From contig JAUIKS010000020.1 in NCBI GenBank assembly GCA_030430565.1, forward strand, positions 124,001 through 188,000: a DNA stretch of 64,000 nt, read 5' to 3'. The translations under genes and the position numbers were made by a program. Position 1 is the first letter of the stretch. Each line of letters begins with the position of its first letter. The notes under the pieces are model-generated. The model did not search any database. It had not been told where the DNA came from and saw only the letters and a program-made list of their open reading frames with translations. The stretch is from Polyangia bacterium (GTDB lineage: Bacteria > Myxococcota_A > Polyangia > Nannocystales > Nannocystaceae). Of the stretch, positions 8,773 to 16,863 are shown piece after piece.

Positions 8773-8786
8773 ACAGACTCGCCCGC

Positions 8787-9344
8787 TCAGGGCTCCTGCA
8801 CGCAGCGGATCCGGAATGGTTTTCGATCCCGCTTGACCCCGGTCTTGTATCCGCCGAGCGGGTCGATGATCCAGATCAGCTCGGGGTTCTCGGCGTCGGG
8901 CGTGCGCGTCCAGTGGAAGCCCTCGAGCTGCTCGGCCTGGCCCTTGAGCGTGGCGAAGGCCTCGGCCTCCTCCTTGTCGGGGAGCCGCCACGAGTCGCGG
9001 CCGCCGAGCTCTAGCTCGCGGCAGTGCGTCTCGCCCTTCGGCATGAGCAGCTCGGGGCAGGGGTGCTCCTCGTCGCAGCGCTGGACGTAGAGCAGCGGCT
9101 TCTCGAGCAGCGCGACGCCCTCGGGCGGGGGCGGGGGCTTGGCGGTCGGCTTGGCGAAGGGCTCGGCCTTGCCGGGCTTGGCCGTGGCGTCCGCCGCTTC
9201 GCCGGCCTTGGTGTCGTGGGCGCCCTTGGTCTCGGACTTGGTCTCGGTCTTGGGCTCGGTTTTTGGCGCGCCGGAGTCACAGCCCGTCGGGCTCACGAGC
9301 AGCAGCAGCGCGGGGAGGGCGAGTCGCGCGATGTCGAGGCGCAT
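8787..9344 (-). CDS. Lipoprotein with a DUF1566-like (Lcl C-terminal) domain
   Basis: 185 residues. MRLDIARLALPALLLLVSPTGCDSG is a lipoprotein signal with a lipobox-like TGC at residue 22. Residues about 25-75 are a Lys/Thr/Glu/Pro linker with repeated KTE/KAE units. Residues about 85-185 carry the DUF1566 pattern: CRELELGG..SWRLPDKEE, FHWTRTP, a central WIIDPLGGY and a final RIRCVQ. These domains are found in secreted and surface proteins, often related to C-type-lectin or formylglycine-enzyme folds; their ligand is unknown. Its ATG follows a TACACT box by 7 nt, so it probably has its own promoter rather than sharing that of the neighbouring lipoprotein 26 nt downstream. Confidence 0.65.
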   Translation of the reverse strand: MRLDIARLALPALLLLVSPTGCDSGAPKTEPKTETKSETKGAHDTKAGEAADATAKPGKAEPFAKPTAKPPPPPEGVALLEKPLLYVQRCDEEHPCPELLMPKGETHCRELELGGRDSWRLPDKEEAEAFATLKGQAEQLEGFHWTRTPDAENPELIWIIDPLGGYKTGVKRDRKPFRIRCVQEP

Positions 9345-9351
9345 GGCCGCC

Positions 9352-9357
9352 AGTGTA
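9352..9357 (-). promoter_or_regulatory. Putative extended -10 element (TGC-TACACT), leaderless type
   Basis: On the minus strand TTGCTACACT is followed by GGCGGCC and the ATG at 9344 (7-nt spacing). The TGn before the hexamer makes an extended -10. Confidence 0.45.
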
Positions 9358-9373
9358 GCAACTCCGCTTCACG

Positions 9374-9964
9374 TCACGGGGCGCCGACCTGACGGCGCAG
9401 CGCGGCGGCGGACTCGTGGACGAAGCGCCGCTGCAGCCTGCGGATGAGGGGCAGCGCGAGGCGTGTGTGCAGCGCCGCGGGCTGGGAGTAGGAGACGATT
9501 TCGAACGACACGCGATCGTCGCGGCGATCCCAGTCGACCGTGAAGCGCTCCTCGCCGCGCATGCCGTGCCCGACCAGGGTGCCGTAGGCGAACTCGTGGC
9601 GGGTGATCGCGGGCTGCTCGGGCGCGGGCCCGTCGTGCACGGAGACGACCCGGCAGGGGTTGACGGTCCACACGCCGAGGAAGCGCGTCAGCGTGGCGAC
9701 GACGGTGCCGCGCGCGACCGGGCGCTCGGGCCAGCACAGCTCGAGCCAGTCGAGCTCGAACACGCGCCAGCGCTGGACGCTCGCGCGGGCGCGCTGATAG
9801 ATCGCCTCGCCCTGGCCCAACGGACAGCGGTGCGCGTTTCGCCAGTAGCCGGCGGGGACCGGGCCGCGGGTGCGACCGCGCGCGTCGTAGCTGAGCGGGC
9901 GGTCTCGCAGCGCGGCGAGCCAGGCGTCGACGCGGGCGCGGCTTGGGCGGATCAGACTCTCCAT
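9374..9964 (-). CDS. DUF1990 family protein
   Basis: 196 residues starting MESLIRPSRARVDAWL. The protein shows the DUF1990 layout: an N-terminal YWRNAHRCPLGQGEAIYQRAR segment (position about 45-65), VNPCRVVSVHDG, FAYGTLVGHGMRGEERFTVDWD, and a C-terminal RLALPLIRRLQRRFVHESAAALR. Members are small soluble proteins of the START-like type with no established biochemical role. It is divergent from the epimerase gene with only 64 nt between start codons, so the promoters of the two genes face away from each other. The longer open frame upstream has no family similarity and the ATG at 9964 is preferred. Confidence 0.8.
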   Translation of the reverse strand: MESLIRPSRARVDAWLAALRDRPLSYDARGRTRGPVPAGYWRNAHRCPLGQGEAIYQRARASVQRWRVFELDWLELCWPERPVARGTVVATLTRFLGVWTVNPCRVVSVHDGPAPEQPAITRHEFAYGTLVGHGMRGEERFTVDWDRRDDRVSFEIVSYSQPAALHTRLALPLIRRLQRRFVHESAAALRRQVGAP

Positions 9965-10028
9965 GGGCTCTGGTAGGATGACCGCCCGACGCGGGGAAGC
10001 CACCCGCCGAGGTGAAGGGTACCTACCG

Positions 10029-11027
10029 ATGCAGGATAAGCGAGTGCTGGTCACCGGCGGGGCGGGCTTCCTCGGCGCCGCCGTGGTTCGTGAATTGGCG
10101 GAGGCGGGCGTCACGGCGCTGCGTGTTCTCGCGCGCCCCGGCGAGGCGCTCGACAACCTCGAGGGCCTCGACGTCGAGGTCGTGCGCGGCGACGTGCTCT
10201 CGGTCGAGGACTGCAAGCGCGCGGCGGCGGAGCGCGATGTCGTGTTCCACCTCGCGGCGATCTACCGCGACTACATGCCCGATCCCTCGCCGATGTACGC
10301 GGTCAACATGCGCGGGACCTACAATATGCTCGAGGCCGCGCGTCGAGCGGGCGTGCAGACGGTGGTGTACACGGCGAGCATCGTCGCGCTGGGTCGACCG
10401 GCCCCGGGCGCGCTGGGCGACGAGCAGACGCCCTACAACGCCTGGGACGTCGACTTCCCGTACAGCCGCAGCAAGCACCTGAGCATGTGGCTGGCGGAGG
10501 ACTTCGCGGCCTGGGGCCTCGACGTGCGCGTGATCTGCCCGGGGATGGTCTTCGGGCCCGGTGACATCGGGCCCACGCCCTCCGGGCAGCTGGTGATCAA
10601 CGTCGCGAAGGGGGAGACGCCGGCCTACACCGACGGCGGCTGCTCCTACGTCGACGTGCGCGACGTGGCGCGCGTGCACCGGCTGGTCGTCGAGCGCGGC
10701 GCGCCCGGCGAGCGCTACCTGGCGACCGCGCACAACCTGAGCAACAAGCAGTTCTTTCAGACGATCGCGCGCCTGGCCGGGACGAAGCAGCGCTTCCCGT
10801 GGATCCCCGTCCGGGTCGCGCGCGCGTACATCAAGCTGCTCGCCAAGATCGCGATCCGGCGCGGCGAGGAGCCGCTGCTGACGCCCGCGATGTTCGACTA
10901 CAGCTGCCGGCCGCCGTACTTCGACAACCGCAAGTCCATCGACGAGCTGGGCGCGAGCTACCGCCCGATCGAGGAGACGATCGCGGATGCGCTCGCCTAC
11001 TTCCGCGCGCGCGGGGTGCTGGAGTAA
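10029..11027 (+). CDS. NAD-dependent epimerase/dehydratase (extended SDR, HpnA-like)
   Basis: 332 residues. The N-terminal VLVTGGAGFLGAAVVREL carries the TGxxGxxG dinucleotide-binding loop, followed by GDV in RGDVLS, the FHLAA strand and the catalytic YSRSK (YxxxK) at about residues 149-153. The run NLEGLDVEVVRGDV and the segment VVYTASIVALG are close to the hopanoid-associated sugar epimerase HpnA and dihydroflavonol-reductase-like SDRs. The substrate is probably a nucleotide sugar or an isoprenoid/flavonoid-type ketone; no hopanoid genes adjoin it, so HpnA function is not claimed. The ATG at 10029 has an AAGG-type ribosome-binding site about 12 nt upstream, and the start places the glycine loop near the N terminus as usual. 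A NADAR gene follows 35 nt downstream. Confidence 0.8.
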   Translation: MQDKRVLVTGGAGFLGAAVVRELAEAGVTALRVLARPGEALDNLEGLDVEVVRGDVLSVEDCKRAAAERDVVFHLAAIYRDYMPDPSPMYAVNMRGTYNMLEAARRAGVQTVVYTASIVALGRPAPGALGDEQTPYNAWDVDFPYSRSKHLSMWLAEDFAAWGLDVRVICPGMVFGPGDIGPTPSGQLVINVAKGETPAYTDGGCSYVDVRDVARVHRLVVERGAPGERYLATAHNLSNKQFFQTIARLAGTKQRFPWIPVRVARAYIKLLAKIAIRRGEEPLLTPAMFDYSCRPPYFDNRKSIDELGASYRPIEETIADALAYFRARGVLE

Positions 11028-11062
11028 CCTTGCCCTCCGGGCATGTCCCAGAGAGGTGAGCG

Positions 11063-11521
11063 ATGGCGTCCGCAGCAGAGGCTGGAAAGATCCTGTTCTA
11101 CCGCGTCGGCGATCCCTACGGCGAGTTTTCGAACTTCGCGCTGTACCCGATCAAGATCGACGGCGTGACGTGGCCGACCTCGGAGCACTACTTCCAGGCG
11201 ATGAAGTTCAAGGACCGCAAGCACCAAGGCCAGATCCGCCGCGCGAACGGGCCGATGCTCGCGGCGCGCATGGGTCGGGATCGCAAGCGGCCGCTGAGGC
11301 GCGACTGGGAGAGCGTTAAAGACCAGGTGATGTACCGCGCGCTGCAGGCCAAGTTCGGCCAGCACGAGGAGCTGCGCGCGCTGCTGCTGTCGACCGGCGA
11401 GGCGCGGTTGATCGAGCACACGCGCAACGATCGCTACTGGGCCGACGGCGGCGATGGGAGCGGGAAGAACCGCCTCGGGATCCTGCTGATGCGCCTGCGC
11501 GCGGAGCTGGCCCAGGGGTAG
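11063..11521 (+). CDS. NADAR-family N-glycosidase (YbiA-like)
   Basis: 152 residues covering a complete NADAR domain: FYRVGDPYGEFSNFALYPI, WPTSEHYFQAMKF, a central WESVKDQVMYRAL, and the C-terminal HTRNDRYWADGGDGSGKNRLG (key residues around 123-143). The E in SEHYFQA and the conserved W-x-D-G region are family active-site features. Members hydrolyse N-glycosidic bonds of ADP-ribose- or riboflavin-intermediate-type compounds: YbiA removes toxic riboflavin precursors, and phage-defence-associated NADAR proteins remove ADP-ribose from guanine. No DarT-like toxin gene is adjacent, so the housekeeping role is more likely. GAGAGG lies just upstream of the ATG. It is probably cotranscribed with the epimerase. 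Confidence 0.85.
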   Translation: MASAAEAGKILFYRVGDPYGEFSNFALYPIKIDGVTWPTSEHYFQAMKFKDRKHQGQIRRANGPMLAARMGRDRKRPLRRDWESVKDQVMYRALQAKFGQHEELRALLLSTGEARLIEHTRNDRYWADGGDGSGKNRLGILLMRLRAELAQG

Positions 11522-11550
11522 GAGGCGTCGCGCGGCATCGCGCCGGCCGC

Positions 11551-11580
11551 TTGCTGGGCGCGAGCGCGCCGTAGTACAAC
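11551..11580 (+). promoter_or_regulatory. Putative promoter TTGCTG-N18-TACAAC for the beta-helix lipoprotein
   Basis: A -35-like TTGCTG at 11551-11556 is 18 nt from TACAAC at 11575-11580, which lies 8 nt before the ATG at 11589. Transcription would begin at about the start codon. Confidence 0.4.
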
Positions 11581-11588
11581 CGCGTCGC

Positions 11589-13475
11589 ATGGTCTCTGGC
11601 GTTCGGCTCGCCGCCGCGTTCGCGCACGCGCTCCCGGTGCTGGCCGCGTCGGCCTTCCTCGTCGCGTGTGGACCCCAAGGGCCGCCCGTCGCGGTCGAGG
11701 CCAGCCACCCGATGCGCACCTGGATCGAGGCCGGATCGGCGACGCCGCGGCCCTACGTCTCGCCGTACGAGGCGGTCGCGGGCTGCCCCGAGGCGCTCGC
11801 GAGCCCGGAGTCGGTGGACCGCGTGATCGAGCGCGGCTGCGGGCCCGTCCGCGTGACCGCAGACTACCGCCTCGACGCCGGCAGCTTGACGATCGAGCCA
11901 GGGGCGCGCCTGGAATTCGAGGCGGGGGCGGGGCTGTTCGTCGGCTTTCAAGACAAGGCGCGGCTCGAGCTCCGCGGCGAGGAGGGGGCGCCCGTCGTCT
12001 TGACGGCCGCTGACCCGGAGCCGAAGGCCGGGGCTTGGGAGGGCCTGCGCCTGTTCAAGGGCGCCGCGGGATCTTCGCTGTCCCACGTCGAGATCGAGTA
12101 CGCCGGGGACCGCGAGCGCAGCGGCCTCTACGTCGCGGCGCCCGACGTCAGCGTCGAGCACACGAGCCTGCGCGCCTGCGCCGGCACGGCGGTGCACGTG
12201 CACGGCGACGGCTGGCTCTCGCGGTACCACGCCAACACGCTCCGCGAGCTGAGCTCGCCGGTGGCGATGTTGATCACGCCCGACTCGGCCGCGGGCTTCG
12301 CCGGCGAGAACAGCTTCCCCGCGGGCTCGCGGATCCACGTGCTCAAGGGCTTCTTCCGCCGCCGCGGTCGCTGGGGGAACCCGGGGATCCCGTTCATTAT
12401 CACCGGCGTCATCGACGTCGCGGGGGACGCCGAGCGCGCGGCGGTGCTCGAGTTCGAGGCTGGGGTCGAGCTGCGCTTCAAGGAGAACGCGTACATCAAC
12501 GTCGGCTACTACGATCCCGGCGAGCTGATCGCGGTCGGCCGCGTCGACGCGCCGATCACCTTCACGAGCGCGGACGCGACGCAGGCAGGGGCGTGGATGG
12601 GGGTCAAGCTGTGGAAGCGGGCGGTCGCGCGCTTCGATCACGTGGTGTTTGAGCACGGCGGGCGCGAGCTCGATCGCGGCGTGCTGTTCGCCAACGGCGG
12701 CGCGCGGCTCTCGGTGGTGCACTCGACCTTTCGCAACAACCGCGCGGGCGCGGTGCTCTACGGTCGGGACCTCTTCCTCGAGGCGTTCGAGAACAACACC
12801 TTCGCGCAGCACGAGCGCGCGCTCGTGATCTCGCCCAGCAACCTGGGGCGCGTCGACGCGAGCAACCTGTTCGAGGGCGGGCGCGTCGAGGTCAAGGCGG
12901 GGAGCATCACCCGCGACACTCGCTGGCGCCCGCTCGAGGCGCCGGTCGAGCTGCTCGGCGACATCCTCGTGACGGCCGGCGCGACCCTGACGATCGAGGC
13001 CGGGACGCGGCTGCGCGTGCGCGATGGCTTCTACCTCGATGTCGGGGAGGAGCTCGGCGCGCTGGCGCGCAAGCGCGAGGACGAGGACGAGCACGACATC
13101 CTGGATGTCTCGGGATCGCTGGTGATGCAGGGGACGCCCGAGCGACCCATCACGATGACCGGGGTGGCGGCGGAGCGCCGCGGGACCTGGGGCTCGATCG
13201 TCGTTCACGGCTCCGCTCGGAGCTGCTCGATCGAGCATGTGAACATAGAGAGCGCCGGCGGAGACGCGGCGATCGAGGTCCTCGCGGGCGCCTCGGCCCA
13301 GATCTCGCACGTCAGCTGCGCGCGCTGCGTGAGCCCGACGCTGAAGTGGTCGTGCAACGCGAACGTGCGCTCGGAGGGGCTGCGCGCGCTCGAGGGGACG
13401 CCCGCCGCCGCGGCGTCACCGACGTGCTCGACGGGCGCCTCGTCGCGCAGCCTGGAGCGCGTCGGTCCGCAGTAG
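11589..13475 (+). CDS. Right-handed beta-helix repeat lipoprotein
   Basis: 628 residues. The N terminus ends in LAASAFLVACGPQGPP, a lipobox at about residue 27. The body contains many imperfect turns such as GSLTIEPGARLEFEAGAGLFVG, ARLELRGEEGAPVVLTA and SLSHVEIEYAG, the pattern of parallel beta-helix proteins that act as polysaccharide lyases, adhesins or structural surface proteins. About three similar blocks (from residues about 95, 290 and 470) begin with a 'TIEPGARLxF'-type strand. No catalytic signature of a lyase was recognised. The last 60 nt overlap the 3' end of the convergent DAO-family gene, so the C-terminal tail is constrained by both genes. Confidence 0.65.
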   Translation: MVSGVRLAAAFAHALPVLAASAFLVACGPQGPPVAVEASHPMRTWIEAGSATPRPYVSPYEAVAGCPEALASPESVDRVIERGCGPVRVTADYRLDAGSLTIEPGARLEFEAGAGLFVGFQDKARLELRGEEGAPVVLTAADPEPKAGAWEGLRLFKGAAGSSLSHVEIEYAGDRERSGLYVAAPDVSVEHTSLRACAGTAVHVHGDGWLSRYHANTLRELSSPVAMLITPDSAAGFAGENSFPAGSRIHVLKGFFRRRGRWGNPGIPFIITGVIDVAGDAERAAVLEFEAGVELRFKENAYINVGYYDPGELIAVGRVDAPITFTSADATQAGAWMGVKLWKRAVARFDHVVFEHGGRELDRGVLFANGGARLSVVHSTFRNNRAGAVLYGRDLFLEAFENNTFAQHERALVISPSNLGRVDASNLFEGGRVEVKAGSITRDTRWRPLEAPVELLGDILVTAGATLTIEAGTRLRVRDGFYLDVGEELGALARKREDEDEHDILDVSGSLVMQGTPERPITMTGVAAERRGTWGSIVVHGSARSCSIEHVNIESAGGDAAIEVLAGASAQISHVSCARCVSPTLKWSCNANVRSEGLRALEGTPAAAASPTCSTGASSRSLERVGPQ

Positions 13476-14462
13476 GCGGGCGCGCTCGACGAGCGCGAGG
13501 GTCTCGTGCGCGCAGCCCCAGGACAGCGTGACGCCGGCGCCGCCGTGGCCGTAGTTGTGGATGACGGGGGGGCCGGCGGCGCGCCCTAGATCCTGCTCCA
13601 GGCGCACGACGTCACGGCACGGGCGCAGGCCGACGTAGCTCTCGAGCACGCGCGCGTGCGCGAGGCGTGGCACGAGCGCGCGGCAGCGGGCCAGGATTCG
13701 CTCGGTGATTGCAGGGTCCGGCTCGAGGTCGACGCGGCCGCGCTCCACGGTCCCGCCGAGCACCACGTCGCGCGCTCGCGGGACGATGTACGTGATGGCG
13801 TCGGCGCCGCTGTGCTCGTCGATGGTGACCCGCTCGATCCCGGGGTTCTCGACCCGAACGAGCTGACCGCGGACGGGGGTGAGCGCCGCGTCCCCGACCA
13901 GCGCGCGGCTCTCGAGTCCCGCGCAGTTGAGGATCACGTCGGCGGGGGGGGCCTCCGCAAGCGAGGATAGCGTTCGCGTCTCGATCACGCCGCCGAGCAT
14001 GCGAACTCTGCGCAGGAGCCAGGGGAGATAAATCGGCGTCTCGATCACGAAGGACGTGAACGCGAAGCCCGCTGGATATCCGGCGGGGAGCTGTTCGGGC
14101 GCGGCGAGACGGAAGTCCGGGATCATCGCGCTCCACCCGGGGCGGGGCAGCGCCCGCGGCAGCAGCTCGAGGGTCGGCACGCGGCGCACCCCGGTCTCGG
14201 GATCGGTCGCCAACTCGGTAAACACCGCGTAGCTGATCCGTGACCAGTCACGGACCCGCCGCTCCGGAAAAACGTTGTACGGATACCAGAACGCGGCGGC
14301 GATGCATGAGGTGAGCGCCGGCGGGAGCGATCTTGCACAAACGCGGACGCGAAACCCAGCCTCGAGGAGCCGCACCGCGACGCTCAGCCCGATCACGCCG
14401 GCGCCGATCACGAGCGCGTCGCGAGGCTCCGCGGTGATGGCGTCCGGCGAGCGCGTTGACAT
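13416..14462 (-). CDS. FAD-dependent oxidoreductase, D-amino acid oxidase (DAO) family
   Basis: 348 residues. Near the N terminus LVIGAGVIGLSVAVRLLEAG is a GxGxxG FAD-binding Rossmann fold. Further landmarks are AFWYPYN, VILNCAGLESRAL, RGQLVRV, AITYIVPRARDVVLGGT and the C-terminal IHNYGHGGAGVTLSWGCA, all typical of D-amino acid oxidase/D-aspartate oxidase, which deaminate D-amino acids to 2-oxo acids with release of H2O2. YGHGGAG is the FAD-closing motif. The ATG at 14462 follows a TACACT box by 9 nt; the longer frame upstream lacks similarity. The 3' end overlaps the beta-helix gene by 60 nt. D-aspartate versus other D-amino acids cannot be resolved. Confidence 0.8.
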   Translation of the reverse strand: MSTRSPDAITAEPRDALVIGAGVIGLSVAVRLLEAGFRVRVCARSLPPALTSCIAAAFWYPYNVFPERRVRDWSRISYAVFTELATDPETGVRRVPTLELLPRALPRPGWSAMIPDFRLAAPEQLPAGYPAGFAFTSFVIETPIYLPWLLRRVRMLGGVIETRTLSSLAEAPPADVILNCAGLESRALVGDAALTPVRGQLVRVENPGIERVTIDEHSGADAITYIVPRARDVVLGGTVERGRVDLEPDPAITERILARCRALVPRLAHARVLESYVGLRPCRDVVRLEQDLGRAAGPPVIHNYGHGGAGVTLSWGCAHETLALVERARLLRTDALQAARRGARRARR

Positions 14463-14471
14463 GGCTCGCTG

Positions 14472-14477
14472 AGTGTA
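14472..14477 (-). promoter_or_regulatory. Putative -10 element (TACACT) for the DAO-family gene
   Basis: On the minus strand TACACT is followed 9 nt later by the ATG at 14462, with no ribosome-binding site between. Confidence 0.35.
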
Positions 14478-14730
14478 CTCGCTGTCAACGTGTTCGGCGG
14501 AGCCGGCCCGAGACGCGGTTTGCTGCCCTCTGCCTGGTTTGCTCACGACAGCTCGAGGTCACGCGTCGGCGCGAGCGAACGCGCCGCGACAAGGACGCGT
14601 TGACGGTCCGCGGCGGTCGAAGTCGAACACTCGCAACGCGGGCGAACGTCGAAGCGAGCTGTCCGCTGGGGGGTGTACACCCCGGCCTATGCAACTCGCT
14701 GTGGGGTAAATGGGTCTTGTATATCCACTG

Positions 14731-14736
14731 TAAGAT
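14731..14736 (+). promoter_or_regulatory. Possible -10 element (TAAGAT) in an AT-rich patch before the metzincin-like gene
   Basis: The stretch 14700-14745 is markedly less GC-rich than its surroundings and contains TAAGAT about 77 nt before the start at 14813. No convincing -35 was seen. Confidence 0.25.
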
Positions 14737-14812
14737 TCATACCGTGGGTTACGAGAGCGCGCGTGAGGTTCGTGGCTGGCTAACGCGGGCGCTCTGGGGG
14801 GAGGATCCGACG

Positions 14813-16297
14813 ATGGGCTCGAAAGGACCGAGGACAAAGACATTCGAACATTTCATGTTCACACGGCGTGCGCGCCTGTTCGTGGCGACGGCGGCGGCCG
14901 TCGGTCTGACCTGGGGTCTGACCCAGACGGTGTACGCCGGCGACGACGACGACGGCGTCGAGAGCCCGGAGGTCCAGGCGCAGCTTGCGAACGGTGAATT
15001 CTACACGCTCGATCCGGTGCCGGTGAACCCGGACAACCTCGTCGACGACATCGATCCGGCGGCGGGCCCTCCGTACACAAACGTCTTCTTCCTGAACTTC
15101 GACGGCGAGACGCTGAGCTACGGCAACGACGACTCGTCGTCGAACAGCACGTTCATCCAGCAGCTCGCGGGGCCGTTCTCGGCCTACGGCAACGGCAGCA
15201 AGCGGGCCGCGACGATCCAGGCGGTCATGAACGACTGGGCCCCCTACAACGTGATCATCACGGACCAGCGCCCGAACAACTCGCCGTACACGATGTGCAT
15301 GACGGGGCCGACCAACCCCTTTGGCGGCGGCGTCCTCGGCATCGCGCCGCTCGACTGCAACGACCAGATGAAGGAGAACATCGTGTTCGCGTTCCACAGC
15401 GCGAACGATCAGTTCTCCGCCGACACCCAGGCGACGACGATCAGCCAGGAGATCGCCCACGCCTACGGCCTCGAGCACGTCAACGAGGCGAACGACATCA
15501 TGAACCCGTACAACGCGGGCGGGAACCCGAGCTTCTTGGACCAGTGCATCTCGATCGTCCCCAACCAGGGGCAGATCCTGTGCACGCAGCAGCACCAGCA
15601 GCTCGGCGGCTGCAACGGCGGGACCTCGCAGAACTCCCACCAAGAGCTGCTCTCGATGTTCGGCTCGGCGGCGCCCGACAACACGCCGCCGACCGTCTCG
15701 ATCACCTACCCCAGCGACGGCGAGACCTTCGACGTCGGCGCCGACTTCTCGATCATGGTCGACGCGAGCGACGACCAGATCGTCGAGCAGGTCGAGATCT
15801 TCGTCAACGGCCAGGGCAACGTCGACAGCTCGGCACCCTACGCGCTGAGCGTTCAGAACATCCCGGCCGGGACCTACACGGTCTACGCCGAGGCGACTGA
15901 CCAGGCGCAGAACTCGGCGCAGAGCGGGACGATCACCTTCCACGTCATGAGCGGGGGAGACCCGACCGGCGAGCCGAACACGACCGGCACCGACCCGGAC
16001 CCGACGACGGATCCTGCCCCTTCGACCACCACCGGCGACAGCGGGACCGGTGATGACAGCGAGGAGCCGCCCGATCCGTCGATGGGGCCCGGTGACGACG
16101 ACGACGACGACGACAACGGCGATGACGACGACGACAACAGCGGCGGCGCGCTGCCGCCGGGCTTCGGCGAGACCGACGCCGGCACCGAGGGCTTCGACGA
16201 GGGCTGCGGCTGCCTCGTCGACGACGCCCGCGGCTCGCGCGGCGCCGCTGGCCTCGCGCTGATGATGCTCGCGCTCGGCCTCCGCCGCCGCCGCTGA
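14813..16297 (+). CDS. Secreted metzincin-like protein with Ig-like domain and MYXO-CTERM tail; zinc motif altered (QExxH)
   Basis: 494 residues from the ATG at 14813, chosen because GGGGGAGG lies about 8 nt upstream and it is followed by a signal peptide (cleavage after VYA, residue about 42). The domain at about residues 85-290 resembles zinc metalloproteases: SQEIAHAYGLEH at 211-222 and a Met-turn-like NDIMNPY at 228-234. The canonical first zinc ligand His is Gln212, while Glu213, His216 and His222 remain. Residues about 305-380 form a bacterial Ig-like domain (PPTVSITYPSDGETF onward). A Thr/Pro/Asp linker with long Asp runs leads to a C-terminal CGC, hydrophobic helix and RRRR, the MYXO-CTERM sorting signal for surface retention. 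Proteolytic activity is uncertain. Confidence 0.75.
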   Translation: MGSKGPRTKTFEHFMFTRRARLFVATAAAVGLTWGLTQTVYAGDDDDGVESPEVQAQLANGEFYTLDPVPVNPDNLVDDIDPAAGPPYTNVFFLNFDGETLSYGNDDSSSNSTFIQQLAGPFSAYGNGSKRAATIQAVMNDWAPYNVIITDQRPNNSPYTMCMTGPTNPFGGGVLGIAPLDCNDQMKENIVFAFHSANDQFSADTQATTISQEIAHAYGLEHVNEANDIMNPYNAGGNPSFLDQCISIVPNQGQILCTQQHQQLGGCNGGTSQNSHQELLSMFGSAAPDNTPPTVSITYPSDGETFDVGADFSIMVDASDDQIVEQVEIFVNGQGNVDSSAPYALSVQNIPAGTYTVYAEATDQAQNSAQSGTITFHVMSGGDPTGEPNTTGTDPDPTTDPAPSTTTGDSGTGDDSEEPPDPSMGPGDDDDDDDNGDDDDDNSGGALPPGFGETDAGTEGFDEGCGCLVDDARGSRGAAGLALMMLALGLRRRR

Positions 16298-16314
16298 GCC
16301 CCGCGCGCCAAGAG

Positions 16315-16347
16315 AAGAACCGCCGCTCTCTGAGCGGCGGTTCTTTT
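16315..16347 (+). terminator. Rho-independent terminator after the metzincin-like gene
   Basis: A perfect 14-bp stem (16315-16328 with 16332-16345) closes a TCT loop, and a T-rich end follows. It lies 18 nt after the stop codon. The minus-strand reading gives a similar structure, so it may also stop transcripts from the facing gene. Confidence 0.9.
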
Positions 16348-16359
16348 ATGGTGTCTCTA

Positions 16360-16385
16360 CGGCCATGCTTTAAAAGACATGGCCG
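16360..16385 (-). terminator. Second inverted repeat between the convergent genes
   Basis: CGGCCATG (16360-16367) pairs with CATGGCCG (16378-16385) around a 10-nt loop. It sits 14 nt beyond the stop of the minus-strand PEGA-like gene. It has no clear U tract, so it may be an RNA-end-stabilising hairpin rather than a terminator. Confidence 0.4.
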
Positions 16386-16398
16386 TTGATGCCGGTTA

Positions 16399-16809
16399 CT
16401 AGGGGTGCACGACCGTGATCCGCACGTCGGCCTTGCTCGGGATCTTGAGCACGCCCTCGGCGAGGATGATGTCGCCGTCGCGGATCTGGATGTCGTGCTT
16501 GCCGGCGCCGATCTCGTAGGAGTCGAGCGGCGCGGTGCTGACGAAGCGGCCGTCGATGAACACGCTCCCGCGCCCGTCCTCGATCGTGAGGTAGAGGTTG
16601 CTCGTCGGCTTCTTCTTGTTCTTCTTGCGCTCGCGCTTGAGGTTCTTCTGCGAGATCGTGGCGTCGGGCTCCCACTTCGCGTTGTCGGTGTCGACGCAGA
16701 GCCGGCTCTCGTCGTCGCAGGCGTGGGCCTCGCCCGGCGGCAGCGCGAGCCCGATGGGGAGCGCGAGCGCGAAGGCGAGCAGTCGGGAGGTGCGGAGGAT
16801 CTGGGGCAT
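16399..16809 (-). CDS. Small secreted protein with a PEGA-like domain
   Basis: 136 residues. MPQILRTSRLLAFALALPIGLALPPGEAHA is a Sec signal peptide, followed by a short Cys-containing segment (ACDDESRLCVD), a Lys/Arg-rich stretch (RERKKNKKK) and a PEGA-like beta domain from about residue 72: GSVFIDGRFVSTAPL, YEIGAGKHDIQIRDG and DVRITVVHP. PEGA-type repeats bind cell-envelope polymers or sit on periplasmic parts of kinases. The ATG has a GAGGAG ribosome-binding site upstream, and the gene lies 54 nt downstream of the TPR-type membrane protein gene on the same strand, so the two likely form an operon. Confidence 0.55.
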   Translation of the reverse strand: MPQILRTSRLLAFALALPIGLALPPGEAHACDDESRLCVDTDNAKWEPDATISQKNLKRERKKNKKKPTSNLYLTIEDGRGSVFIDGRFVSTAPLDSYEIGAGKHDIQIRDGDIILAEGVLKIPSKADVRITVVHP

Positions 16810-16863
16810 CGGGAGGTCTCCTCGGAGAAACGCCAGGGGAGGAACGTGGACGGGTCGAGGCGG

